DNA of 9,886 bases from SLFT01 sp964493075 (GTDB taxonomy: Bacteria; Hydrogenedentota; Hydrogenedentia; Hydrogenedentales; CAITNO01): positions 1 to 9,886 of the forward strand of contig CAZBNU010000154.1 of NCBI GenBank assembly GCA_964493075.1, given 5' to 3'. The notes beneath the pieces were generated by a model, which was not told the origin of the DNA, made no database searches, and saw nothing but the letters and a program-made list of their open reading frames with translations. Each line of letters opens with the position of its first letter. Position 1 is the first letter of the stretch. A program made the translations under genes and the position numbers. Below, piece after piece: positions 1 to 6,390 of the stretch.

Positions 1-110
1 TGGCCCTATGACTGTTCGGGCAACCAGCCGCAAGGCGGGTGCCACTGCCATCCCGGATACATCCGGGAACCATGTCTGGGAAAGATAGCAATAGCGTTAT
101 CTGCCCCTCA
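1..110 (+). ncRNA. Cobalamin (B12) riboswitch aptamer, 3' part, cut by the window edge
   Basis: The hallmark boxes of the cobalamin riboswitch appear in order. There is a CCC run at 4-6 and ACTGT at 11-15. An arm at 19-43 has GGCA pairing with TGCC and an inner GCC-GCAA-GGC tetraloop hairpin. GCCACTG follows at 41-47, then a strong hairpin CCCGGA-TACA-TCCGGG at 52-67, GGGAA at 78-82, and a closing ATCTGCC at 99-105 that resembles the family's ACCTGCC. The GCCACTG-hairpin-GGGAA arrangement is especially close to the btuB-type leader. The 5' half (the first closing strand and the GGGAA/GGTG region) would lie before base 1, so the fold cannot be completed here. The family binds adenosyl- or other cobalamins and controls the downstream transcript in cis. 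The 3' segment at 84-101 (GATAGC/GTTATC) is less canonical than the rest. I made this call by eye; a covariance-model search of the extended sequence would settle it. Confidence 0.78.
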
Positions 111-139
111 TGGTGTATTCCCTGAGGGGCAATTTTTTT
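102..139 (+). terminator. Rho-independent terminator, probable riboswitch expression platform
   Basis: A perfect 9-bp inverted repeat (TGCCCCTCA at 102-110, TGAGGGGCA at 123-131) encloses a 12-nt loop and is followed by one A and seven Ts at 133-139. It lies between the aptamer and the first gene, so it would stop transcription before the operon. Its 5' arm shares the TGCC bases (102-105) with the conserved 3' end of the aptamer, so the aptamer's closing helix and the terminator should compete. I see no separate antiterminator, so the direction of control (B12 as repressor or activator) cannot be read from this window. Confidence 0.9.
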
Positions 140-250
140 GTCCCCCAGCGATACGCCATGACTGTTTGCCGTCGGCATGCCTGTTGATTCGGACGGCGCC
201 CCTTATGGGCGCATGTCTTCCACACACGAACAATCAGGGAAAGGCATATT
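140..250 (+). promoter_or_regulatory. 5' leader between terminator and first gene, with hairpin and ribosome binding site
   Basis: This stretch has no convincing gene. It contains a perfect hairpin, GCGCCC-CTTAT-GGGCGC at 196-212, with no T-tract, so it is not a terminator. It could shape the mRNA leader. A purine-rich ribosome binding site (AGGGAAAGG, 236-244) sits 6 nt before the ATG at 251 and supports that start. No promoter is evident here; the operon promoter should lie upstream of the riboswitch, outside the window. Confidence 0.5.
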
Positions 251-1765
251 ATGACGGTAGCACTCACAGAAGCGCGGGCAGCGCTGCGCAAGGACATGGC
301 GGGGGATGAACTTCCCGGGATGGCCTCCCTTCTGACCCGGCCTATGGGGCTGTACGGCTGGGACGCACTGGAACCGGTACTGCTTGCCGCTGTTGTTTCG
401 GAAACACCGCTCCTGCTGGTGGGTCCCCACGGTTCTGCAAAGAGTTATTTTCTGGAACGGCTGGCGAAGGCGTTGGAACTGGAATACCGGTTCTACAATG
501 CCAGTCTCGTCAATTATGACGATCTCGTGGGCATCCCCATGCCTGACGAGGACCGGAAACGGCTGCACTACATCGCGACTGCTGCCTCCATCTGGGATGC
601 GGAAGTGGTGTTCCTCGACGAGATCAACCGTACCAAGCCGGAACTGCAGAACAAAATCTTCCCCATCATCCATGAACGCCGGGTGCAGGGAGTAGACCTC
701 GATAAACTCCGTTTCCGCTGGGCCGCCATGAATCCACCCGCCACCGGTGATTTTGAGGAAGCGGCGTATCTCGGTACCATGCCGTTGGACACTGCGCTTG
801 CGGACCGGTTCGGATTCATTGTACAGGTGCCGTCCTGGAACAACCTGACCGGTGAAGAGAAGAATGCAGTACTTGACGACACCTTCTCAACAGAACCTGT
901 CTTTACCACACCCATCAGCGAAGTTATTGACTGCTGCCGTGATCGATATGAGTCCCTCATGCACCGTGACAACCGTCGAATGAAGGAATATCTGGTACTC
1001 CTGGCGGACGAATTGGTGCGGTCGGATATCCGCCTTTCCACGCGTCGCATGACCATGCTCTATGCCAATATCCTCGCAGTGCAGGCGGCGTTGCAGACAC
1101 TGGCCATGCCGGATGCCGTTATGTCCGATCAACACTGGAAACCCGCCGCCTGGCTTGCCCTGCAGCACAGCCTGCCCCAGACGGCGGGTGGGGACGTGCC
1201 CGACCGGTTCAAACTGGGGGCCGCCCACCTGCAGGCCTGTGCCCTTGCCACCAGCCGGGAACTGTCCGAAGACCAGAAACTGTTGTCCATATCAAATCCT
1301 ATGGAACGGTTCACTACCGCCATCAGGCGTTTCAACCTGCTCTCCCCGGAAACCGTTACCGCCGCCGTGACCGAGTTTCTTGCCAATGACTCCGACCCGG
1401 TAGAGCGGGGCATTCGCACCCTGGCGTTGTATACGGCAACCCATCATCATCTGGACTTTCCCGTTGCCGTACTTGATGCCATGACCGACCCCCTGGAAGA
1501 GATGCTTGCACTGGATCCCGGCGTGACGGGTATAGGCCACGGCCATACCAGTTACCTCGAAACCCTCGACGCCCCTATAAGCGGCGAATGCACACCAGAA
1601 GAATATGCACTGCAACACAGTGCCCGTGCGCTGGAGAAATGGGTCTACCTGAAGACAGGAAGTACGGGCGACTGCAAGAAAGCCCGCAACCGCTTCAGAA
1701 AACACGTCCGCCGAATTGCCGGCATCATCACGACAAGCGGAAAGGATACCTGCCATGCCTCTTGA
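251..1765 (+). CDS. MoxR-type AAA+ ATPase
   Basis: A 504-residue AAA+ ATPase of the MoxR/RavA/CobS type. Visible motifs are Walker A GPHGSAKS (58-65), Walker B VVFLDEIN (119-126) followed by the MoxR-like run ELQNKIFPIIHERR, sensor 1 MNPP (160-163), GTMPLDTALADRFGF (175-189) with the arginine-finger candidate R186, and a sensor-2 region RLSTRRMT (261-268). Residues 280-504 are a helical C-terminal extension I cannot match to a named domain. Total length is close to RavA, but its LARA domain is not recognisable. The family couples ATP hydrolysis to remodelling or metal insertion into client proteins and nearly always works with a VWA partner; the VWA-like protein starting at 2282 is the obvious one here. 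It is the first gene after the riboswitch, with a good ribosome binding site 6 nt before its ATG. The AAA+ class is secure; the client is unknown. Confidence 0.93.
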   Translation: MTVALTEARAALRKDMAGDELPGMASLLTRPMGLYGWDALEPVLLAAVVSETPLLLVGPHGSAKSYFLERLAKALELEYRFYNASLVNYDDLVGIPMPDEDRKRLHYIATAASIWDAEVVFLDEINRTKPELQNKIFPIIHERRVQGVDLDKLRFRWAAMNPPATGDFEEAAYLGTMPLDTALADRFGFIVQVPSWNNLTGEEKNAVLDDTFSTEPVFTTPISEVIDCCRDRYESLMHRDNRRMKEYLVLLADELVRSDIRLSTRRMTMLYANILAVQAALQTLAMPDAVMSDQHWKPAAWLALQHSLPQTAGGDVPDRFKLGAAHLQACALATSRELSEDQKLLSISNPMERFTTAIRRFNLLSPETVTAAVTEFLANDSDPVERGIRTLALYTATHHHLDFPVAVLDAMTDPLEEMLALDPGVTGIGHGHTSYLETLDAPISGECTPEEYALQHSARALEKWVYLKTGSTGDCKKARNRFRKHVRRIAGIITTSGKDTCHAS

Positions 1766-2285
1766 TTATTACATGGCCCTATGGGAAACCCGTCTCCACT
1801 GGGGTTCTGGACAAACACGGCAATTCTGTTGCCGCCCCCCGTATCCCTTTGTGGCATTCCACCTTCTTCCGATGCTCCAGAACCAGGGGGACGCCGCCGC
1901 CGGTATCAACGAAGACGCGCTGATGGTCAGTGCTCCGGAAACACCAAATAGGGCGCGTAGTCCCATCTGGTCCCACCTTACCCCGCTGGGTGTGTCCATC
2001 ACACGGGAACAGGCGGATGCCGCCGTAACGAACCGGTTATCCGGATATATCTTTGGTGTTCCGGCAACCCGTCCGTTGCCCGATCCGGAGATTTGTCCCC
2101 CGCCGCTGCTGTGTATTGACCCCGCATTAACCCTGGGGCTGCTCGCCCGTGTAGCGGGTTGCTTCTACCGGGAAAAGCAACTGCCAGACTATGGCATCGG
2201 CCATTTGGCCTCCACAACGTTTATCTGCTGTGACTCCCGAATTTCCCTTGACCGCTGCATTGAACAGGAGGCAAGTGCCCAATGA
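1755..2285 (+). CDS. Hypothetical protein between the AAA+ and VWA genes
   Basis: A 176-residue protein I do not recognise. The chosen ATG at 1755 overlaps the end of the AAA+ gene by 11 nt and has GGAAAGGA (1739-1746) about 8 nt upstream. An in-frame ATG at 1716 would add 13 residues but lies deeper in the upstream gene without a comparable site. The N-terminus is aromatic-rich (MPLDYYMALWETRLHW). The middle is rich in proline, and there are several cysteines (C25, C26 and a CC pair near the C-terminus), but no clear metal-binding spacing. I see no signal peptide or membrane segment, so it is probably cytosolic. Its stop overlaps the next start in an ATGA junction, so it is translationally coupled to both members of the AAA+/VWA pair. 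By position it could be an adaptor or third subunit; that is inference only. Confidence 0.85.
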   Translation: MPLDYYMALWETRLHWGSGQTRQFCCRPPYPFVAFHLLPMLQNQGDAAAGINEDALMVSAPETPNRARSPIWSHLTPLGVSITREQADAAVTNRLSGYIFGVPATRPLPDPEICPPPLLCIDPALTLGLLARVAGCFYREKQLPDYGIGHLASTTFICCDSRISLDRCIEQEASAQ

Positions 2286-3655
2286 ACCTTCCAGAAGTAC
2301 AATCCATAATCACCGTCGACCCGATGGAAGAGACTGCCGCCCTTGAGCATCTGAAGGCACGGATACTGCGCATTGTCCCGGCAGGTACTATTTACATGGA
2401 GATACTGCAGAAGATTCAGTCCATGGAGTGGTCTATAAAAACCGATACCTGTTCCGTCAGTTGTACTGTTCAGCCGCGTATGCGGTTTAACCGGGAGTTT
2501 ATGGATAAATACTGCGCCGAAGACCACCACCTGCTGATGGTGATGCTTCATGAACTGGATCATGTGCTTTACGGACATAACATGCTTTTTCCGGAATCTG
2601 ACATCGCCCACAACATTGCCTTTGATGCGGTAATCAATGCCAGCTTGAGCAGAAAATTTCCTTTTCCTGTGCAGGATAATTTTTTCTTCAGGTTCTATGA
2701 TGGCGGCCTTTTCCCGGAAATTCTGCTGTATCCGCCTGCAGACTGGGATAATCCGGAACCCGACAGTTTTTTCCGGGAGGTGGAGGTTACATGCCTTTCC
2801 GAACAACTTGGGGATATACCGGCAACCCGGGTAATTCTCCTACGGGATAAGTTATACAACGGAGAGGACACGGTAAGTTATCGCGATGTACTGGACCTTC
2901 TGTTATCCATAGCATTTAAAAAGCAGCCTGTACTTGTCGGCAGCCATGGACAAATCAGTCCTGGTGCGGGACAGGGCGGTATCCTGCGCGGCATGGATAG
3001 GGAAGAGAAGAAGTTGCGCGGCAAATTCCTGCAGGATCTGCGCAAGGTGCTCGTTCGTGCCGGGGTATACAGGGCAAAGCCTGCCAGCTGCCAGTTCCCT
3101 GCCTTGATAGATGATGTACGGCAGCTGCAGTCCGTCCTGCCGGACCGGCGCGACCGAACAGTAGCCGCAAAGGAACTGCTTCTGGGAACGACGCCACTGC
3201 TGTATAACACAACCAGCCCTGCCCGTGTCCCGGGTCATGCCCCTGTGCGGGCAGCCCATGTTTACCTCGATGTAAGCGGTTCCATGACGGACGACCTGCC
3301 CTGGATATGCGGCGCCCTGCTTCCCCTGGAAAAGGCAGGGGCATGCCGCCTCTTTCTCTTCAGTACGGAAGTGGCGCCCTATTCCGGAAAAGGCAACGAT
3401 GCAAACGGCCTGTATACCACCTACGGCACTGACGTCAACTGTGTGTTCAAGCACCTGCTGGACATGCCGCCGGGAAAACAGCCCAACAAAGTGGTGCTGC
3501 TTACGGACGGTCTGTTTTATCCGCCCAAGAACAGCCTCCTGGGACAGATAAAAAAGCGCTGCATTACTGTGCATGGGGCGATTACCCACAGTGGCACGCT
3601 CGATCCGACACAGACCTTTGCCCGCACAACCACAAGGATGCCGCATTACAAATGA
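2282..3655 (+). CDS. Metallopeptidase-like / VWA-like domain protein (DUF2201 type)
   Basis: A 457-residue two-domain protein. The N-terminal part carries HELDHVLYGH (90-99), an HExxH zinc-site motif with an extra histidine five residues on, followed by NIAFDAVINASL (111-122), the N-x-A-x-D-x-x-I-N pattern typical of the putative metallopeptidase domain paired with DUF2201. The C-terminal part is VWA-like: HVYLDVSGSM (326-335) supplies the DxSxS MIDAS (D330, S332, S334), YGTD (381-384) the threonine/aspartate region, and VLLTDG (405-410) the later MIDAS aspartate. A charged linker (about 235-300) joins them. The protein is expected to be cytosolic and to partner the MoxR ATPase encoded two genes upstream, as VWA proteins do in RavA/ViaA and CobS/CobT. 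Whether the HExxH site is proteolytic, only metal-binding, or structural cannot be told from sequence. It starts in a 4-nt ATGA overlap with the preceding gene. Confidence 0.9.
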   Translation: MNLPEVQSIITVDPMEETAALEHLKARILRIVPAGTIYMEILQKIQSMEWSIKTDTCSVSCTVQPRMRFNREFMDKYCAEDHHLLMVMLHELDHVLYGHNMLFPESDIAHNIAFDAVINASLSRKFPFPVQDNFFFRFYDGGLFPEILLYPPADWDNPEPDSFFREVEVTCLSEQLGDIPATRVILLRDKLYNGEDTVSYRDVLDLLLSIAFKKQPVLVGSHGQISPGAGQGGILRGMDREEKKLRGKFLQDLRKVLVRAGVYRAKPASCQFPALIDDVRQLQSVLPDRRDRTVAAKELLLGTTPLLYNTTSPARVPGHAPVRAAHVYLDVSGSMTDDLPWICGALLPLEKAGACRLFLFSTEVAPYSGKGNDANGLYTTYGTDVNCVFKHLLDMPPGKQPNKVVLLTDGLFYPPKNSLLGQIKKRCITVHGAITHSGTLDPTQTFARTTTRMPHYK

Positions 3656-3682
3656 ACAGGAACTTAAAAATACAACTGCAAC

Positions 3683-3688
3683 AGGAGG
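3683..3688 (+). promoter_or_regulatory. Strong Shine-Dalgarno site deciding the next start
   Basis: AGGAGG lies 8 nt before the ATG at 3697. It favours that start over the in-frame ATG at 3652, which overlaps the stop of the VWA gene (ATGA) and would add 15 residues. Both starts are possible; the spacing makes 3697 the better choice. Confidence 0.7.
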
Positions 3689-3696
3689 TACGACAG

Positions 3697-4641
3697 ATGA
3701 CCCGGGATACCAAGATAAAACGGTGGGAAGACAAGGAACTTTTTGAACGTATTGTGGAAGGAGCGTCCACACCCTTCGAGATGACCCGTGAGATATTGCT
3801 GTGGCGTGGGTTCCTCACGATCACCCATGGGGAAGACCTGTATCTCAGTACTGGGAGCCACAAAGAAGATGTACCCCTGTTGCAACGGTTCCTGCATGTG
3901 GAGCCTGTGGAACCCGGAACCCGTTTGAGGAACGGCACCCCTATGGATGCCTGCTGCAGGATAGAACCCACCGATAATCCGGAAGTGCTGCACAGGCTGC
4001 TTGCACGTTCCTTCAACTCCACGGGCATGACGGGCCCCTATGACTTTATCGAAGGACCGGGAGAGAACCGTAGTTTCGGGCGTCGCGTCCCGGTGGTGTA
4101 TCTTGACCCGGGGGTAGCGTTGTTGACCAAGGTACTGCCCCTGCTCCGTCTGGAAGTGTGGTATTCCTGTGAGGGACACGACCCGGACAGCCCCCCGGAA
4201 ATCCGGTTCAGCACTGTGGAGGATTTGCGATGGGCACGCGTTGCGCTGCCCCAGTGTGTGCCGCCGGGCGACCCTGTCGTCGAGCGTTGGTCCCTCAAAC
4301 AAGGGGAAGGCTGGGGAGACATTACCTGGTACCTGGACAACTGCGGCTGTGCGGACGATGCCGCCTCGGTATACAGCCACTTCTTGAGGATACAACGGTT
4401 CTGCCGCAGTATCCTGAACAGCCATTGGGATACAGAGGGTAATTATGCCCCCCGGCAAAGCCTGGCACTCCAGGCACGGATGACCTGTGGGGACAAGAAG
4501 CGGTGGGGGAAACCCGATTGTTGGAACAGCCCCCGGGACTACCTGTTTTCCGGGGAACATGCTCAGGGCACCTTTGAACTGCCCCGGTATGAAGAGATAC
4601 ATCAGCAACAGAAAATCCGGCGTGGGTTTCTGTGTAAATAA
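3697..4641 (+). CDS. Hypothetical protein with central SCEGH motif
   Basis: A 314-residue protein with no family I can name. The start at 3697 is chosen for the AGGAGG 8 nt upstream. An alternative ATG at 3652 would give 329 residues and a 4-nt overlap with the VWA gene, the junction style used elsewhere in this operon. The most distinctive segment is LEVWYSCEGHDPDSPPEIRF (152-171). A short Cys-x-Gly-His turn followed by a beta-like I-R-F strand recurs in small uncharacterised bacterial and phage proteins, as far as I recall, but has no function I can state. A second Cys/aromatic cluster, WYLDNCGC (211-218), and a further Cys pair (C264, C275) could together with SCEGH form a metal site; this is speculative. 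The protein looks soluble, with no signal peptide. It probably belongs to the same complex or pathway as the AAA+/VWA pair because of its place inside the operon. Confidence 0.85.
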   Translation: MTRDTKIKRWEDKELFERIVEGASTPFEMTREILLWRGFLTITHGEDLYLSTGSHKEDVPLLQRFLHVEPVEPGTRLRNGTPMDACCRIEPTDNPEVLHRLLARSFNSTGMTGPYDFIEGPGENRSFGRRVPVVYLDPGVALLTKVLPLLRLEVWYSCEGHDPDSPPEIRFSTVEDLRWARVALPQCVPPGDPVVERWSLKQGEGWGDITWYLDNCGCADDAASVYSHFLRIQRFCRSILNSHWDTEGNYAPRQSLALQARMTCGDKKRWGKPDCWNSPRDYLFSGEHAQGTFELPRYEEIHQQQKIRRGFLCK

Positions 4642-4648
4642 ACAACGT

Positions 4649-4654
4649 AGGAGG
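4649..4654 (+). promoter_or_regulatory. Strong Shine-Dalgarno site deciding the next start
   Basis: AGGAGG lies 6 nt before the ATG at 4661. It fixes that start over the in-frame ATG at 4487, which would run deep inside the preceding gene. Confidence 0.8.
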
Positions 4655-4660
4655 TATTCC

Positions 4661-5245
4661 ATGAACAAGCAAATCGTACTGCCGCGATTTAGGGCAGGCT
4701 ACTGGATCAGTCCGAACAATCATTTCTTCACGGTGGAACGGCACATCTTCAGCGTGTGCGACGTGCCCGCCTTCTTTGGAACCACAGAAGAGGCGCTGCG
4801 GGGTGTGTTCGAAGCCTTTGAGGAGGTCTATCGCGGTGAGGAACACGCCCGTGAAGTCATCATCCGGGAACTGGTGCGTGCAGGCTGGATCCGCCTGCGC
4901 AACTATGTGCAGCGTCACGAGGACTACTGGTCGGCAAACCTGCCTTCCGTGGAGACCACGGACCTCGCACGGGTGTGTGTCTTCATGCAGCAGGTCTACG
5001 GGGAAACGGCGTCCTATGCACCCGTATATCTGGATGCACCGGAAGAACAATTGGAGACCAGGGTGGAACTATTGCGACAGAAAACCCTCAGAGGACTGGA
5101 GGTTATCAGCCCGGACGCCCTGCCACGGCTGGTTTACCTCTTGTCCCCGGCAACCCTGCCACGGGAGGGCATACCGATGATTGATTTGACGAAGTATGCA
5201 GCAGGGGAAAAGAAGCAGCCCAACAACGAAGGAACAGCACTATGA
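4661..5245 (+). CDS. Hypothetical protein, 194 residues
   Basis: An unrecognised soluble protein. The start at 4661 is supported by AGGAGG 6 nt upstream and lies 19 nt after the previous stop. The N-terminal half has a patterned segment, GYWISPNNHFFTVERHIF (13-30), then a helix-rich stretch ending in IIRELVRAGWIRLRNYVQRH (66-85). A 'G-W-x-S-P ... G-W-I-R' arrangement is, from memory, seen in small uncharacterised proteins of accessory regions, but I cannot attach a function or a family number. The C-terminal third is amphipathic and ends in a charged, probably disordered tail (KKQPNNEGTAL). Its stop codon overlaps the next ATG (ATGA), so translation is probably coupled to the TPR genes. It is most simply read as another accessory component of the same system. 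Confidence 0.85.
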   Translation: MNKQIVLPRFRAGYWISPNNHFFTVERHIFSVCDVPAFFGTTEEALRGVFEAFEEVYRGEEHAREVIIRELVRAGWIRLRNYVQRHEDYWSANLPSVETTDLARVCVFMQQVYGETASYAPVYLDAPEEQLETRVELLRQKTLRGLEVISPDALPRLVYLLSPATLPREGIPMIDLTKYAAGEKKQPNNEGTAL

Positions 5246-6390
5246 TCAGCGTTACAACCATCGTCATGGCAGCAGCAGGCGCGCTGCATACCCTGGAACT
5301 CACACGACAGGAACGACAGCGGCTCATGGGGAAGTCCGACTATCATTACAACCGGGGTAATTACGATACGGCAGTGGAGGCGGCGTTGCAAGCCCTGCTG
5401 CCTGCCCGCGCCATGTCGGAAAAGGACCGTGGCGCAACTGAAATGGACACCCTGGCCCTTGCCGCCATTTATGCCTCGGACCGGTATCATGCCAGGATGG
5501 CGACCCTCATGCTGGAAGAGGCCAAGCCGTTCATCACCCCCCATCATCCCGACATATTCGGGGAAATCAAGGATCGGGTTACCCGTCTGATTAAGGGATA
5601 CCCCTACGGGGCCCATGGGCTCATGAAAGAACTCCAACCCTGTTACCAGGACGGAAAACAGGAATTTGCCCGGATGATGCTTCTTCTGGCAAAGGAGTTC
5701 CGTGGTTTGGAAAACGGGGAGAAAAAATGCCTCTCCTATGCGAAACGGGCGGCTGCCCTGGCGGTACAGGCCGCGGACCAGAAAGAGGTGCTGCTGGAAG
5801 CCTTATATATCCTCGAAGAAAGATATCGGGTATCTGATCAGCACACGGAAGCACTGGACTGCCTCAAACGCATCCTGGTGCTGGAGGAGACCCGGGAAGA
5901 ACGCAGCGAGGCTGCCGTATGCAAATGCCTCCAACGGATTGCCCGGATATACAGCCAGATGGGCAGGAGAAACGAAGCCCTGGTGATAACCCTCAGTCTG
6001 CTGCCCTCTGTGGAAAAAGTGTACGGTAAGGTGCACATGGAAACACAGAGTCATCTGCTTGCCATTGGTCTGCTTTACGAAAAACTGGGGAAACATGAAC
6101 AAGGGGAACCCTACCTGCGACAGGCGGCTGCCATACTGGAAGACCCTTACTTTTATGCAACACCGGAGGTGCCCCGCTGTCTGGAAATGCTCGGGGACAA
6201 CCAGGTCGCCCGGGGGAATGCTGCGGCAGCGGAAGCCCTGTATAAACAGGCGATGAGTCTGTATCTTGAACACCTGATAAAAAAACCGTCCGCGCTGGGC
6301 GGGCTGTTGGAGAAACTGGAACGATTGCATGAGGAAAACACAACTGTGCGCGAGGAATGCGCACCGGACGAGGAGCCACACCATGAGTAA
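5242..6390 (+). CDS. TPR-repeat protein, first of two tandem paralogs
   Basis: A 382-residue all-helical protein with tetratricopeptide-like repeats, a fold that acts as a protein-binding scaffold. The clearest units are around 31-54 (YHYNRGNYDTAVEAALQALL), 184-216 (L-x-x-RYRVSDQHTEALDCLKRIL), 225-258 (IARIYSQMGRRNEALVITLSLL), 268-300 (LLYEKLGKHEQGEPYLRQAAAIL) and 312-342 (GDNQVARGNAAAAEALYKQAM). The gap at about 60-180 is helical but poorly TPR-like. The C-terminus is acidic (EECAPDEEPHHE). It starts in an ATGA overlap with the preceding gene. The next gene encodes a protein of exactly the same length with the same domain layout. It likely presents clients to, or assembles, the AAA machinery encoded on either side; that role is inferred from the fold and operon, not shown. 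Confidence 0.87.
   Translation: MISVTTIVMAAAGALHTLELTRQERQRLMGKSDYHYNRGNYDTAVEAALQALLPARAMSEKDRGATEMDTLALAAIYASDRYHARMATLMLEEAKPFITPHHPDIFGEIKDRVTRLIKGYPYGAHGLMKELQPCYQDGKQEFARMMLLLAKEFRGLENGEKKCLSYAKRAAALAVQAADQKEVLLEALYILEERYRVSDQHTEALDCLKRILVLEETREERSEAAVCKCLQRIARIYSQMGRRNEALVITLSLLPSVEKVYGKVHMETQSHLLAIGLLYEKLGKHEQGEPYLRQAAAILEDPYFYATPEVPRCLEMLGDNQVARGNAAAAEALYKQAMSLYLEHLIKKPSALGGLLEKLERLHEENTTVREECAPDEEPHHE

Noticed and set aside
196..212. GC-rich hairpin GCGCCC-CTTAT-GGGCGC as a second terminator
   Set aside because: No T-tract follows; kept only as a leader hairpin.
158..254. Two tiny leader frames (ATG 158, 9 residues; ATG 213, 13 residues, the latter ending on the MoxR start)
   Set aside because: Neither has a ribosome binding site; frames this short are expected by chance.
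1..306. Open + frame reading through the leader with Cys/His-rich residues (such as GGCHCHPGYI) resembling a fragment of a ComM-type protein
   Set aside because: The same bases fit the cobalamin riboswitch boxes and hairpins far better, and a terminator cuts the frame.
251..3655. Naming the AAA+/VWA pair cobS/cobT or ravA/viaA
   Set aside because: Motifs show the broad MoxR and VWA classes only. The VWA protein has a metallopeptidase-like domain those partners lack, and no cobN, RavA-type LARA domain or corrinoid genes are seen.
2903..5050. Long open frames on the minus strand (up to 334 codons) opposite the VWA, SCEGH and 194-residue genes
   Set aside because: They lie fully antisense to well-supported + strand genes, show low-complexity shadow composition rich in Arg/Pro/Gly/His, and have no domain motifs or plausible operon structure.
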